DNA of 40,736 bases, from contig JANYGO010000159.1 of assembly GCA_025362325.1 (NCBI GenBank), positions 1-40,736 of the forward strand. Reading direction: 5' to 3'. The notes under the pieces were generated by a model. It searched no databases. It saw nothing but the letters and a program-made list of their open reading frames with translations, and was not told the DNA's origin. This document shows positions 24,009-32,390 of the stretch, piece by piece. The translations under genes and the position numbers were made by a program. Each line of letters begins with the position of its first letter. Within the stretch, counting starts at the first letter, position 1. Source of the DNA: Cyanobacteriota bacterium (GTDB taxonomy: Bacteria; Cyanobacteriota; Cyanobacteriia; Cyanobacteriales; Microcoleaceae).

Positions 24009-25073
24009 TTATTTATTATCGGCAGAAGTGCTAGATTTTGCCAAATATATTCCAGCCAAAACCACCGAGAAAGCCAACCAATTAAACAAGCTCAAAGTTT
24101 CCGAAAACAGCATCCCGGCAATAATCGCGGTAATCACTGGTTCTAGCAGTAGGAAAAGAGCGACAAAACCCGATGACAAACGACCGAGACTGTGGATGAG
24201 AAGTCCTTGGCCGAAAGCTTGACAAATCACGGCCAAAGCAATTACAGCCAGCCATCCCTGCCAAGAATTAGGGAAAATGCGATCGCCCGCCAGGACAACT
24301 AAGGGCAAAATCAAGATGCTGCCAATGAAACAGCGCCACATCAATATAGTGGTCGCCGGGAACTTCGTCCGCAAATGCTCTGCTATCAGCAGATTTGCCG
24401 CATAAAATACCGCCGATAGCAAAGCAGCAATGTCCCCAGCAAAATTGTCTCCCGCTGTTTGCAAATCGTCCATGCCGATCGCAATTGCACCTCCCAAAGC
24501 CACCGCCATCCCCAGCAAAAACCTGCTGTCAAAGCGCCTTCCCAACAGCAGCCATCCCCCCAAAGTAGTAAATAAAGGAGTTAAATTTCGCAGTACAGTT
24601 GAATTAGCGACATTAGTTTGAGTCAACGACCAAGCCCAGAAACCCAGTGAAGCAGAAGATACCACGCCGACGGCTGTTAATAGCATGAAATCGCGGAGAG
24701 TGTAGTTTGTCGATCGCACTTCACCATCATTCCCAGACAATCGGCGACGCACTTCCCCCGCACCATTCCACAGTCCAAACACCGCAGTTGCTATCCACAA
24801 ACGGTTAAAAACAGTAGCATTCGGACTGATTTCCCGTTCGCTCAACCTAATAAAAATCGCGGCTAGCGACACCGCCAGCAGCGCCGCCGACAGCCAAACG
24901 ATCGCCCAAATTTTACTTTGACTGTCAGCTAAATCACCGTTTGTTAAATTGTCCTGGTTTCCCGAAACAATAGTTTTTTCTTCAGTTGTCAAGGCGGACT
25001 TTAACTGATTATCCTCCAAAATATTGCGCTGAATCTCAATATTTTGCTCTGATAATTCCCGGTTTTTTGACAT
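24009..25073 (-). CDS. EamA/DMT-family transporter
   Basis: 354 residues with ten predicted membrane helices in two five-helix EamA halves (from AIVWLSAALLAVSLAAIF at about 52 to FSVVLAGIYLA near the end). A polar 50-residue N-terminal extension precedes them. Family members export or import amino acids, nucleotide-sugars or other metabolites; the substrate is unknown. LWRCFIGS-like and LLEPVITAIIAGMLFSETLS segments match the second EamA repeat. The ATP-grasp ligase gene follows after 23 bases. The ATG at 25073 was chosen as the first in a frame that keeps the extension; a shorter start is possible. Confidence 0.85.
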   Translation of the reverse strand: MSKNRELSEQNIEIQRNILEDNQLKSALTTEEKTIVSGNQDNLTNGDLADSQSKIWAIVWLSAALLAVSLAAIFIRLSEREISPNATVFNRLWIATAVFGLWNGAGEVRRRLSGNDGEVRSTNYTLRDFMLLTAVGVVSSASLGFWAWSLTQTNVANSTVLRNLTPLFTTLGGWLLLGRRFDSRFLLGMAVALGGAIAIGMDDLQTAGDNFAGDIAALLSAVFYAANLLIAEHLRTKFPATTILMWRCFIGSILILPLVVLAGDRIFPNSWQGWLAVIALAVICQAFGQGLLIHSLGRLSSGFVALFLLLEPVITAIIAGMLFSETLSLFNWLAFSVVLAGIYLAKSSTSADNK

Positions 25074-25106
25074 TGTTAAAAATTCCTACGAAGCGGCGAA
25101 TCAACA

Positions 25107-25160
25107 GAAGACGGTGGTTAAAATTGCAGAAGATAACTTAATTTTAACCACTCTGTCTTC
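25107..25160. other. Long inverted repeat between thioesterase and EamA genes
   Basis: GAAGACGGTGGTTAAAATT (25107-25125) pairs with AATTTTAACCACTCTGTCTTC (ending 25160), giving a stem of about 18 base pairs with small defects around a 14-base loop. It follows the thioesterase stop and precedes the EamA start on the minus strand. No T-tract follows, so it is not a classical terminator; an attenuating or mRNA-protecting hairpin is possible. Confidence 0.6.
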
Positions 25161-25217
25161 AACCCTTGGCTTGCGCGTGAGTGTTTGTATAGACGCGGTT
25201 TCAACCGCCCGGTATTC

Positions 25218-25718
25218 CTAAGTTGAAGGTTTAACAGAAAGTCTTGTCAAAGCCTCCTTCAGCGCTGGGGGTAATTGGCGGATAATCTTGCCCTTGTCGC
25301 GATCGATCCCCACCAAAGTTACCTGTGCTGTCACGTATAACTCTTGAGCATCGGGCGATCGAATTTCGTAATCCCACAGCAGCCGCACACCCTCGCTAGC
25401 AGCCATCCGCGTTCTGACTGCCACAGATTGACCCATTTGCACAGAGCGGTGGTAGCGCAGCGAAAGTTCAACCACGGGCAATTCCACACCCTGCGCCACC
25501 CACTCTGCATACTCGATACCGAGAGAGCGCAAACTTTCCACTCGCGCTTCCTCCATCCAAGTTAGGTAAGTCCCGTGCCAAACTGCGCCGCTGTAGTCAG
25601 TATGGTGAGGGTAGACTCGCACCAAATATTCAAACCAGCCCTCCGAGTCCATACCGGGCCGATTTTGAATAACACCGGCCGCCGCGAGTTCTGGTTGAGT
25701 TCGATCGTTCTCTAACAC
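25218..25718 (-). CDS. Hotdog-fold acyl-CoA thioesterase (4HBT/YbgC type)
   Basis: 166 residues from GTG at 25718, or 144 from an ATG at 25652 (MDSEGWFEYLVRVYP), which starts nearer the usual family beginning. The 4HBT active-site segment is YPHHTDYSGAVWHGTYLTWMEEARVESL, with the conserved aspartate, the Y/W-H-x-Y-L helix and E in MEEARVE. Family members hydrolyse acyl-CoA thioesters in the cytoplasm. The phylloquinone-pathway DHNA-CoA hydrolase is also a 4HBT protein, but I cannot assign that substrate. It is co-directional with the EamA gene, separated by 144 bases holding a large hairpin. Confidence 0.85.
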   Translation of the reverse strand: MLENDRTQPELAAAGVIQNRPGMDSEGWFEYLVRVYPHHTDYSGAVWHGTYLTWMEEARVESLRSLGIEYAEWVAQGVELPVVELSLRYHRSVQMGQSVAVRTRMAASEGVRLLWDYEIRSPDAQELYVTAQVTLVGIDRDKGKIIRQLPPALKEALTRLSVKPST

Positions 25719-25859
25719 GTTACAAATTGTTCCAAAACGCTACATTTCTACAAATGATAAAGCAAACTTCAGGCTTATGCTTGATAGTAAGAAACTAGAG
25801 TACCAACGCTCTAGTTTAACGTCGCACAACAAAACTCAACCGTTTTCACCGCCAAAACC

Positions 25860-26711
25860 ATGATAGAAAAAATTTTAGTAGCCGTCGCCGGTCGTGGCTT
25901 GTGCGAAGAGATGTTTAATATGTTGATGGACATCCCTTCCTTGCAACAAACCTCTGTCACAGTCTTGCACGTCGTGCCGCCCCAAGTAACCTCCGATGGC
26001 ATGGCCGCCAAGTTGGAAGAAGGAGGCAAGATTTTAGCACAAGCAGTCCAGTCTTTGAAAATAGATCCCAGCAAAGTCAATCCCCGGCTCAAACAGGGAG
26101 ACCCGAAAACCACAGTTTGCCAAGTCGCAGAAGAAGAACAATCCGACTTAATAATTATGGGTTCCCGGGGACTCGGACGGCTGCAATCGATTTTGGAAAA
26201 CTCAGTCAGCCAGTACGTTTTCCAGCTCACATCCAGACCGATGCTGTTAGTAAAAGACGACATCTACGTCAAAAGAATCAAGCGCGTCATGGTAGCACTA
26301 GACAACTCAGAATCTGCCAAACAGTCCTTGCAGCTTGCGCTATCTTTCGTCAAAGAAGTCAGCGGCGGAGAAATAATTTTAGTACACGTCACCAAAGATT
26401 TGACTGGAAAATCTAGCGAAGATTTAACAGCAACTGCTGAAAAAGACCCCGTATTGGCCCCCGCAGTAGCAATCGCAAAACAAATGGGAGTTAGCTACCG
26501 CTGCGTCAGTTCGACAGGCAAGCCAGGGGAAGCAATTTGTCGGATTGCCGACGATATGAATGCCGATTTATTAGTCATCGGTTCCCCCGATAGGCGGCCC
26601 AATGTTGCTAAAAACTTCCTGGATCTCGATCGACTCGTGGGAAGTTCCCTCTCAGACTACGTGCGAGTCTACGCCAACTGTCCCGTCTTGCTAGCCCGCA
26701 CAGTCGGTTAG
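25860..26711 (+). CDS. Tandem universal stress protein (two UspA domains)
   Basis: 283 residues: UspA domain 1 at about 1-138 (MIEKILVAVAGRG; LIIMGSRGLGRLQSILENSVSQYV; PMLLVKDD) and domain 2 at about 139-283 (RIKRVMVALDNSESAKQSL; LLVIGSPDRRP; PVLLARTVG). The family ATP-binding motif G-x2-G-x9-G(S/T) is altered in domain 1, where N replaces the final glycine (ENS), and domain 2 has an expanded loop before VGSSLSDYV. Nucleotide binding may therefore differ between halves. It is cytoplasmic with a stress-linked role by family. It is divergent from the thioesterase, with about 140 bases between. Confidence 0.9.
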   Translation: MIEKILVAVAGRGLCEEMFNMLMDIPSLQQTSVTVLHVVPPQVTSDGMAAKLEEGGKILAQAVQSLKIDPSKVNPRLKQGDPKTTVCQVAEEEQSDLIIMGSRGLGRLQSILENSVSQYVFQLTSRPMLLVKDDIYVKRIKRVMVALDNSESAKQSLQLALSFVKEVSGGEIILVHVTKDLTGKSSEDLTATAEKDPVLAPAVAIAKQMGVSYRCVSSTGKPGEAICRIADDMNADLLVIGSPDRRPNVAKNFLDLDRLVGSSLSDYVRVYANCPVLLARTVG

Positions 26712-26731
26712 ATTCTCATCGTTAATAGCGG

Positions 26732-26820
26732 TAGGGTGCGTCACGAAAGGTAATCTCAATCATCAACCCCAATCTGATGATGACGCACCATTTATTCCGG
26801 GGGTGCGTCAGTTTTGAGAT
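26732..26820. repeat. GGGTGCGTCA dispersed repeat cluster
   Basis: GGGTGCGTCA (26734-26743), TGACGCACC (26781-26789) and GGGTGCGTCA again (26801-26810) give alternative hairpins downstream of the universal stress gene. It is related to 15688-15745. No T-tract is seen. Confidence 0.75.
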
Positions 26821-26835
26821 TATGAGGAAAGTAGA

Positions 26836-26870
26836 GCAGTGGACAGTTGACAGTGGACAGTTGACAGTTG
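26836..26870. repeat. Heptamer tandem repeat (ACAGTTG/ACAGTGG) x5
   Basis: Five consecutive heptamers, GCAGTGG, ACAGTTG, ACAGTGG, ACAGTTG, ACAGTTG. It is the same heptamer family as 15653-15680. Intergenic. Confidence 0.85.
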
Positions 26871-26926
26871 TATAACGGGAATCAAATCATTGATGCAGTA
26901 CGGGTATCGCCTCTATTCATGAAGTT

Positions 26927-26956
26927 ATTTATGTCCTCACCGATGTGGCGGTTGCT
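26927..26956 (+). repeat. 30-base dispersed repeat, copy 2
   Basis: Exact copy of 235-264 in the same orientation, located in a 425-base gene-free stretch (26712-27136) that otherwise holds repeats and the psbM terminator. Confidence 0.8.
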
Positions 26957-27003
26957 GTAGCTAAAATCTTTCTAGCTGAGGCACCATACTTCTCAGATTG
27001 TAG

Positions 27004-27024
27004 GGAAACGGCAATGCCGTTTCC
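27004..27024. repeat. Palindrome GGAAACGGCA-A-TGCCGTTTCC
   Basis: Perfect 10-base arms around one central A. It belongs to the GGCAATGCC-type class of interspersed palindromes and recalls the GGCAAGATGCC hairpin inside rtcB. Intergenic. Confidence 0.85.
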
Positions 27025-27059
27025 GGCGCCGGATTCTGCTTTTGGAAATTGGTATTCAC

Positions 27060-27099
27060 AAAAAAAGCGCCCCAGGAAAAAGCTGGGACGCTTTTTTTT
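27060..27099 (-). terminator. Rho-independent terminator of psbM
   Basis: On the minus strand, AAAAAAGCG-T-CCCAG, a loop, CTGGG-G-CGCTTTTTT: a GC-rich stem with A-tract and T-tract arms, 38 bases after the psbM stop codon. It is nearly symmetrical, so it could also stop plus-strand transcripts. Confidence 0.85.
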
Positions 27100-27136
27100 G
27101 CAACTAGCTTTCGCGAGACAAAAATAGCATTAGTTG

Positions 27137-27250
27137 CTATTCTTTTCCACCTTGACGGCTAGCTGTTTGAATGTACAGAATGATTAGAAAAACGCTGGGA
27201 ACCAATACAAATAGAATGGTTGCCACAAACCCTAAATCGTTAACTTCCAT
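27137..27250 (-). CDS. psbM: Photosystem II reaction centre protein PsbM
   Basis: 37 residues, [20 protein letters not shown] then a second hydrophobic half [17 protein letters not shown]. This matches PsbM (M-x-VN-x-LGF-x-A-x-ILFVLVPT-x-FL), the single-helix thylakoid subunit at the PSII dimer interface. Length and sequence are typical; the tail is two or three residues longer than in many species. The ATG is at 27250 and the TAG at 27137-27139. It stands alone, with a strong terminator just downstream and the 2Fe-2S ferredoxin gene about 250 bases upstream on the same strand. Confidence 0.95.
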   Translation of the reverse strand: MEVNDLGFVATILFVLVPSVFLIILYIQTASRQGGKE

Positions 27251-27374
27251 GAAGACCCCAGCCTTTATTAAAAAATAGGAAAACACACACAACTAGGATA
27301 ACACTCAAAGGCAAAAGAGAAACTCGGAGCGTCGCAAAGCCAGAGAATGTCTACTTCTTCCTCCCTCTTCCTTC

Positions 27375-27480
27375 CTCCCATGCGTTACATCCGTTAAATC
27401 CGTTACGGAATCCGTTGCCGAACTTCCCTCCCATCCGTTACATCCGTTAAATCCGTTACGGAATCCGTTGCCGAACTTCC
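27375..27480. repeat. Tandem 53-base repeat (two copies)
   Basis: Two copies with a 53-base period, each containing GTTACATCCGTTAAATCCG, then TTACGGAATCCGTTGCCG and AACTTCC. They differ by about one base over the matched part. A diverged third copy is at 19825-19878. The pair lies just after the ferredoxin stop on its 3' side. Confidence 0.9.
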
Positions 27481-27501
27481 TTCTTCCTTCGGAAACCCCA
27501 G

Positions 27502-27798
27502 TTACGGCTTAGTCTTCACACTCACCGGGCCGTTGACCATCGTTTGACAAGCCAAGCGGTAGTTTTCGGGCTTTTTCTTGAGCTTGCGGTTTTCAAAGTC
27601 AGTGCGGGGCGACAGATTTTCACTGCCCTCAACAATTTCCACAATGCAGGTGCCGCATTGACCGATGCCCCCGCAATTCATCATCTTTCCCGAAAACGTG
27701 TACAAGTCGATGCGGTTTTCTAGAGCTTTGAGCCTCAAATTGGCTCCATCGGCTGCGATGACTTCCTGATTTTCCTTCACAAACTTGATATTAGCCAT
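27502..27798 (-). CDS. 2Fe-2S ferredoxin
   Basis: 98 residues. Cysteines C42, C48, C51 and C84 in the pattern C-x5-C-x2-C-x32-C, with [15 protein letters not shown] as the cluster loop and YRLACQTMV supplying the last ligand. This is the plant/adrenodoxin-like beta-grasp ferredoxin fold. The loop spacing C-x5-C differs from the photosynthetic PetF pattern (C-x4-C-x2-C) and is nearer the ISC/adrenodoxin type. The protein is basic in its C-terminal half ([10 protein letters not shown]), unlike acidic PetF. It is a soluble electron carrier with unknown partner. The gene is upstream of psbM in the same direction, with a tandem repeat between. Confidence 0.88.
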   Translation of the reverse strand: MANIKFVKENQEVIAADGANLRLKALENRIDLYTFSGKMMNCGGIGQCGTCIVEIVEGSENLSPRTDFENRKLKKKPENYRLACQTMVNGPVSVKTKP

Positions 27799-27956
27799 TA
27801 CCGATTCCTTAACGCAGTTGAGATGGATCTCTATTACAAATTATTAACTAATGTGTCGGATGTTTAACCGATGTCTAATTGCCTTTGTGATTAAAGGACG
27901 CGCGGCGTAGCTGTCCGTAGGGAATCGCCCCAACTCAACCCAACCCCAACCCAATC

Positions 27957-29873
27957 TTAAGGAGCATCCGAGAGGTTGTTAGTCGGCAGGTTGGTCACGG
28001 CCCGCTGGAGAGACGAAAGCCCCTGGTTGTAGGTGATAATTGCCGACAATCGGTTTCTCTCAGCCCTAGTCAAATCTGTTTCCGCCTGAATCACATCCGT
28101 CTGAGTGCCCACACCAGCTTGAAAGCGCAATCTGGCTAAACGCAGAGCTTCCCTCGACTGCAAAACCCCCGCCTCAGAAGTTTCGATATTGGCAAAACTC
28201 GACTCCAAGCCAAAATAAGCTTGTTCTACTTCCCGGCGCACCTGGTTGCGGAGTTGGTCAAATCGACTTTCGGCGATCGAGATATCCGCATCCCGCTGTT
28301 TCACCCTCGCCCTCACCGCGCCCCCGTCGAAGATATTCCAAGTCAAATTCGCTTGCAGCGCATACCCGCTCGCCCAGCCGCGACTTGCAAACGGAGCCTG
28401 GTCGTCAGAAGTTGACCCCAAGAAGTTGTAGGAACCAGTGACATTTACTTGAGGCAGCCCCCCCGCCCGAATCGATCGCCTCTGCTGCTGGCTGATATTC
28501 CTCTGTACCAACTGCTGTTCCAACTCGGGGCGATTCTTAAAAGCCTGCACGATACTCTCTTCCAAAGACAGCCTCCACGCACCGGCTTGTTCCACCGGGT
28601 CAGCCGCCGTCAAGTTCGCCGACTGACTTATATTCAAAATCTCAGCCAGCCGCCGCTGCGCCACTCGCTGATCGCGACGGGCGACTGAGAGTTGCTGCTG
28701 TTCGTTAGCCAAATTTGACTGAGCCTGCAACACAGCAAACCTGGTTCCTACCCCGGCCCGTTCCAAAGCTTCAGCATCCCGCAAACTTTGCTGGGCATTT
28801 CTCACCGAAGCTTGGCGGATCGCCACTTGTCCGTCGGAGTTTTGCAAGTTGTAGTAAGCATCAGCAGTGTCGAAGCGGAGTTGCTCGGCTTGGCGCTCCA
28901 AATCCAGTTCTCGAAAGCGCAACTGTTCCCGAGCCGCGCGGATGTTAGCGTTGCGGCGGCCGAAAATGTCGAGGTCGTAGCTCAACTGCAAAGTGTTGTT
29001 GAGACTGATGCTGCCAAAATTTTGGGGGGTGGGAGTGTTGGGCCGTGGTTGGTTGTTTGCTGCCGCTGTGGCTGCCGCATCGTCGATCTGGCGGATGCGA
29101 GACTGCACCCCAATCTGTCCGCCGGCGCTGACGCTGCGGCTGGCGCCCATTTGAAAAGTCAGGTCAGGAAATAAAGCAGCTTGCTGTTCGCGCAGGGCCG
29201 ATCGATTTTGTTCGACTTGTTGCTCGGCGATTTGCAAAACTTGACTGTTGCGGCGCGCCAGATCGATCGCCTGCTGCAACGTAATTGACTCTGTTTGCTC
29301 GATCCTGACATCCTCGGGCTTAGTCGGAAACTGTAGCGGATTCGGGTTGGGTTCCAGGGAACCCGGAGGCTTGGTGTCTAAAATGCCCTTCGGCGTCAGA
29401 GGCGGGAAACTTTCGTTCGGAGTGCCGCGGATAATTGGTACCGGGGAACTGGGCACCGGAACATTGTTGAGGCGGCTCGGGGCTGGTTGCTGCTGAGCGC
29501 CTGTCGCTGCCGGCGTTCGAGACTGCGCCAAATTTTCCGGCTGCTGAGTTGAGGGGGCAGCCGCAGCAGCCTGTTGAGGCTGTGATGCCGGTGAGGGCGC
29601 GGTTGGGGGAGTTGAGGCGATGTTGTTAGCTTCCCCTGGCTGCGGGGACTCGGAGGTTGGGGCGTTTAGGGCGATCGCCAGTTCGGGCTCTGATGCTGAT
29701 GCTGGCGATGTGTTCGAGGTCGATCGAATATTCTGCGCTAATTCGAGCTGATTGCTAAGGGCAGAACTGTCCTGCGCCTGAGCCGGAGGCTGTGCACAAG
29801 CACTCTGTCCGGCGTTGCTGAAAGTAATTGCAGCGCCCACTCCGACCACCACGATTTGACGAAAAACACGCAT
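27957..29873 (-). CDS. TolC-family outer membrane efflux protein
   Basis: 638 residues. Signal peptide MRVFRQIVVVGVGAAITF with cleavage near ACA|QPP. A Pro/Ser/Ala/Gln-rich linker of about 140 residues follows, then two outer-membrane-efflux (OEP) repeats starting around ITLQQAIDLARRNSQVLQIAEQQ and LSLEESIVQAFKNRPELEQQ. Each has the long helical LRFQAGVGTQTDVIQAETDL-type segments of the TolC tunnel. It is the outer-membrane channel for tripartite efflux or type I secretion. The long low-complexity linker is common in cyanobacterial members. No inner-membrane pump or adaptor is adjacent. Confidence 0.9.
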   Translation of the reverse strand: MRVFRQIVVVGVGAAITFSNAGQSACAQPPAQAQDSSALSNQLELAQNIRSTSNTSPASASEPELAIALNAPTSESPQPGEANNIASTPPTAPSPASQPQQAAAAAPSTQQPENLAQSRTPAATGAQQQPAPSRLNNVPVPSSPVPIIRGTPNESFPPLTPKGILDTKPPGSLEPNPNPLQFPTKPEDVRIEQTESITLQQAIDLARRNSQVLQIAEQQVEQNRSALREQQAALFPDLTFQMGASRSVSAGGQIGVQSRIRQIDDAAATAAANNQPRPNTPTPQNFGSISLNNTLQLSYDLDIFGRRNANIRAAREQLRFRELDLERQAEQLRFDTADAYYNLQNSDGQVAIRQASVRNAQQSLRDAEALERAGVGTRFAVLQAQSNLANEQQQLSVARRDQRVAQRRLAEILNISQSANLTAADPVEQAGAWRLSLEESIVQAFKNRPELEQQLVQRNISQQQRRSIRAGGLPQVNVTGSYNFLGSTSDDQAPFASRGWASGYALQANLTWNIFDGGAVRARVKQRDADISIAESRFDQLRNQVRREVEQAYFGLESSFANIETSEAGVLQSREALRLARLRFQAGVGTQTDVIQAETDLTRAERNRLSAIITYNQGLSSLQRAVTNLPTNNLSDAP

Positions 29874-30013
29874 AATTTTTTAATTACTTTGCAATTCTAG
29901 AGACAATTTTAGAGCAAGATTGAAGTCTCAAGTTTCTAATTTGAAGCCTCAACCCGCCAGTTACAAGTCACAATTACCCTACTCATGTTACTTTTGAATG
30001 CTTGATTAAAAAT

Positions 30014-31399
30014 TTACAATTTCACTTGTGCAGTTGCCAGACCGATCGCCCCCGAGATTAGTTCCTCTACTCCGCTCACCGGCAAAATCCGGGTTTTCAG
30101 CGAGTTTTCGAGTTCTTCTAGGGTCATGTCGTCGAGAAAACGCGGTTCCCCCTGTTTTAGCATCACCGACGGCAGGAGGATGCCATCTCCCAAGTCTCGC
30201 CCCTGCAAAGCTTCCAGCAAATCTTGCCCGGTGAGCAAACCCGTGACAGTGATAGTTTGTCCCCAGTAGCGACTCGACAGTGCAGCCATGTTGACGGACA
30301 AGCCTGGAATCTGGTTGAGTTGTTGTGCGATCGGCTCAAAAGCCTTTTCCACAGCATTCCCCACCACCCAAACCAACCTACGCGGCGGACTAACCGGCAG
30401 CGGTTGCAGCTTAGCAAAAGCCGTTTCAAACTGCTGAATAAACTGCCGAATCGAACCCACACCATTACCAATTTGGGGATAATCCTCATAATCAGCCGCC
30501 GACGGCAAATCCAAACCCGCGATTAAAAACCACTCATCAGCCAGCCAAATGCAGCGCGATTTGGCCTTCTGCTTTTTCCCCTTAGCGCCGCCTTTCCCCT
30601 GACTCAAAACCCCTTGAATTTTCTGCACTTGCTCGATTACCTCCCGCGCTTTTTGGGCAGTTACAGCAATTAATTCATCTTCTGCAGGGCGAAAGCGAGT
30701 TAAACCCACAGGCACCACAGCCACCGATGCCACAGCCGGGATATTTCCGGTATGAAACTTTGCCAAACCCAACAAAGTGCGTTCCAAATGTTCGCCATCA
30801 TTAATCCCGGGACAAACCACAACTTGAGCGTGAATTTGCAAACGGCGCTCTTGAAACCATTTGATTTGTTCGAGAATCTGACCAGCGCGGAGATTTTTCA
30901 GCAACCTAATTCGGACTTCCGGTTCCGTAGCGTGCACCGAAACGTAGAGAGGAGAAAGTCGCATTTGTTCGATTCTGTCCCACTCTTTTTGAGTTAGATT
31001 GGTGAGAGTCAGATAGCTGCCATAAAGAAAGCTGAGGCGGTAGTCATCATCTTTGAGATACAGAGTTTCGCGCTTTCCCGGAGGCTGCTGATCGATAAAG
31101 CAAAAAGGGCAGCGGTTGTTACACTGAATTAGTCCGTCGAAGAGGGCAGTTTCAAATTCCACACCCAAGTCTTCGTCATACTCTTTTTCTATTTCTAACT
31201 TGTGAGTTTTGCCTTTGGCATCTAAAACTTCTAGTTCCAGAAATTCGTCGGCGCACAGGAATTGATAGTCGATCAAGTCGCGCGGTTTTTGGCCGTTGAC
31301 GGCGACGATGGAATCTCCGGCATCAAATCCCATTTCGGCTGCGATGCTGTTGGGGATAACTTTGGTAATTAGGGCTGGTTTGATTGAGGATTCGCTCAT
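30014..31399 (-). CDS. PDZ/radical-SAM protein of the TIGR03279 (DUF512) family
   Basis: 461 residues. A PDZ-like N-terminus (about 8-70, ALITKVIPNSIAAEMGFDAGD) precedes CNNRCPFCFIDQ, with C93, C97 and C100 in the radical SAM C-x3-C-x2-C pattern that holds a 4Fe-4S cluster. A C-terminal DUF512 domain follows (GNAVEKAFEPI, VTGLLTGQDLLEALQGRDLGDGILLPSVML). The architecture and length match a family found across cyanobacteria; the reaction is unknown. A Lys-rich insert GGAKGKKQKAKSR lies at about residue 270 and may be lineage-specific. The gene stands alone. Confidence 0.92.
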   Translation of the reverse strand: MSESSIKPALITKVIPNSIAAEMGFDAGDSIVAVNGQKPRDLIDYQFLCADEFLELEVLDAKGKTHKLEIEKEYDEDLGVEFETALFDGLIQCNNRCPFCFIDQQPPGKRETLYLKDDDYRLSFLYGSYLTLTNLTQKEWDRIEQMRLSPLYVSVHATEPEVRIRLLKNLRAGQILEQIKWFQERRLQIHAQVVVCPGINDGEHLERTLLGLAKFHTGNIPAVASVAVVPVGLTRFRPAEDELIAVTAQKAREVIEQVQKIQGVLSQGKGGAKGKKQKAKSRCIWLADEWFLIAGLDLPSAADYEDYPQIGNGVGSIRQFIQQFETAFAKLQPLPVSPPRRLVWVVGNAVEKAFEPIAQQLNQIPGLSVNMAALSSRYWGQTITVTGLLTGQDLLEALQGRDLGDGILLPSVMLKQGEPRFLDDMTLEELENSLKTRILPVSGVEELISGAIGLATAQVKL

Positions 31400-31636
31400 A
31401 AGTTTGCGATTAATTTGTGGTTTGATAAATTTCTGTTTAAAAAAGTATTTTAAATTTCAAGCAAGTCCTAAGCTATATCACAATCTCTACCATTTGTCAA
31501 GTGTACCGCCTAGGGAGAAATAGGTGTTTGTGAAGTGCGATCGACCCACAACCCACAAGCTTTCAAATAATTTATTGTATTTATTAAGTCACATTAAATC
31601 TGTATCATTAATTGAATTATGACAATTTTATGGCAG

Positions 31637-31990
31637 TTAGCGTAAAGGTAAAAATCGCACTTGTCCTTCCCATTCTCCTTCCAGACTGCACTCAGCAATT
31701 AGCAAAATTTCCTCAATAGCCAGACCTACTGCAACACGGCGGCTGACTTCAAATAACCCTGGCATCGCCAAACCTGCTTCGATTCTATCGTAGGCAAAGT
31801 TTGTCATGGTTGCTAGATCGTGAGTTAGTACAACCCGGCCTTGCAGCGCTGCCCATTCTAAGACTGTTGGATCGTCTGCTTCTCTTAGTCCTATATCTTG
31901 AACGCGGACAATCTCAACATCGGGATTCCGACGCAAAATACCCCGAACAATTTGATTGTTAAAGTTTTCATCAGCCAATAATCGCAGCAT
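31637..31990 (-). CDS. DUF5615 PIN-like toxin
   Basis: 117 residues starting MLRLLADENFN, the typical DUF5615 start, whose aspartate and glutamate correspond to PIN-domain metal ligands. IVRVQDIGLREADDPTVLEWA and VVLTHDLATM (with the later catalytic aspartate) complete the fold. It is probably an RNase toxin of a type II toxin-antitoxin pair. It follows the DUF433 gene by 6 bases, the standard antitoxin-toxin order. The key acidic residues look present. Confidence 0.88.
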   Translation of the reverse strand: MLRLLADENFNNQIVRGILRRNPDVEIVRVQDIGLREADDPTVLEWAALQGRVVLTHDLATMTNFAYDRIEAGLAMPGLFEVSRRVAVGLAIEEILLIAECSLEGEWEGQVRFLPLR

Positions 31991-31996
31991 ATAAAA

Positions 31997-32329
31997 CTAC
32001 CCTTTTTGGTTGCGTCTTGCTAATAAGCGATCGCGTATTCCAACTGGGTTAAAACGCTTTTCTGCTTCCTGCTGAACTTCGGCGGCTAGACGTTGACGTT
32101 CCATCAGATAAGCGTCAACTTCGGATTGGTGTCGCAAGTAGTAGCCGATCGCAAAATAAACATCCGAAAGTTCAAGAGACGGGTACTGTTCCCGGATTTC
32201 TTCTGCTGTGGCTCCTTCTAGAAAAGCTGTAAGGACTGTATCTAAGGTGACTCTGGTTGTGCTAATGCGGATGACACCGTTTGCATCAGCCACAAGCGGA
32301 ATTGGTTCAGCCGTAGGAACGAGTAGCAT
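31997..32329 (-). CDS. DUF433 antitoxin
   Basis: 110 residues. DGVIRISTTRVTLDTVLTAFLEGATAEEIREQYPSLELSDVYFAIGYYL is the DUF433 helix-turn-helix-like domain, which both binds the partner and autoregulates in known systems of this kind. A charged C-terminal extension (RQRLAAEVQQEAEKRFNPVGIRDRLLARRNQKG) would be the toxin-binding part. It is upstream of the DUF5615 gene with a 6-base gap, clearly one operon. The ATG at 32329 gives the normal family length. Confidence 0.9.
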   Translation of the reverse strand: MLLVPTAEPIPLVADANGVIRISTTRVTLDTVLTAFLEGATAEEIREQYPSLELSDVYFAIGYYLRHQSEVDAYLMERQRLAAEVQQEAEKRFNPVGIRDRLLARRNQKG

Positions 32330-32390
32330 TTTGAGATTGAGGGCGGTGTGAATTTTCTATCTTCAGCATAGCCGATCGACACTCCCGGCT

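Noticed and set aside
26945..27127. Plus-strand 60-codon frame before psbM
   Set aside because: It runs through a palindrome and the psbM terminator, so its codons are explained by those structures.
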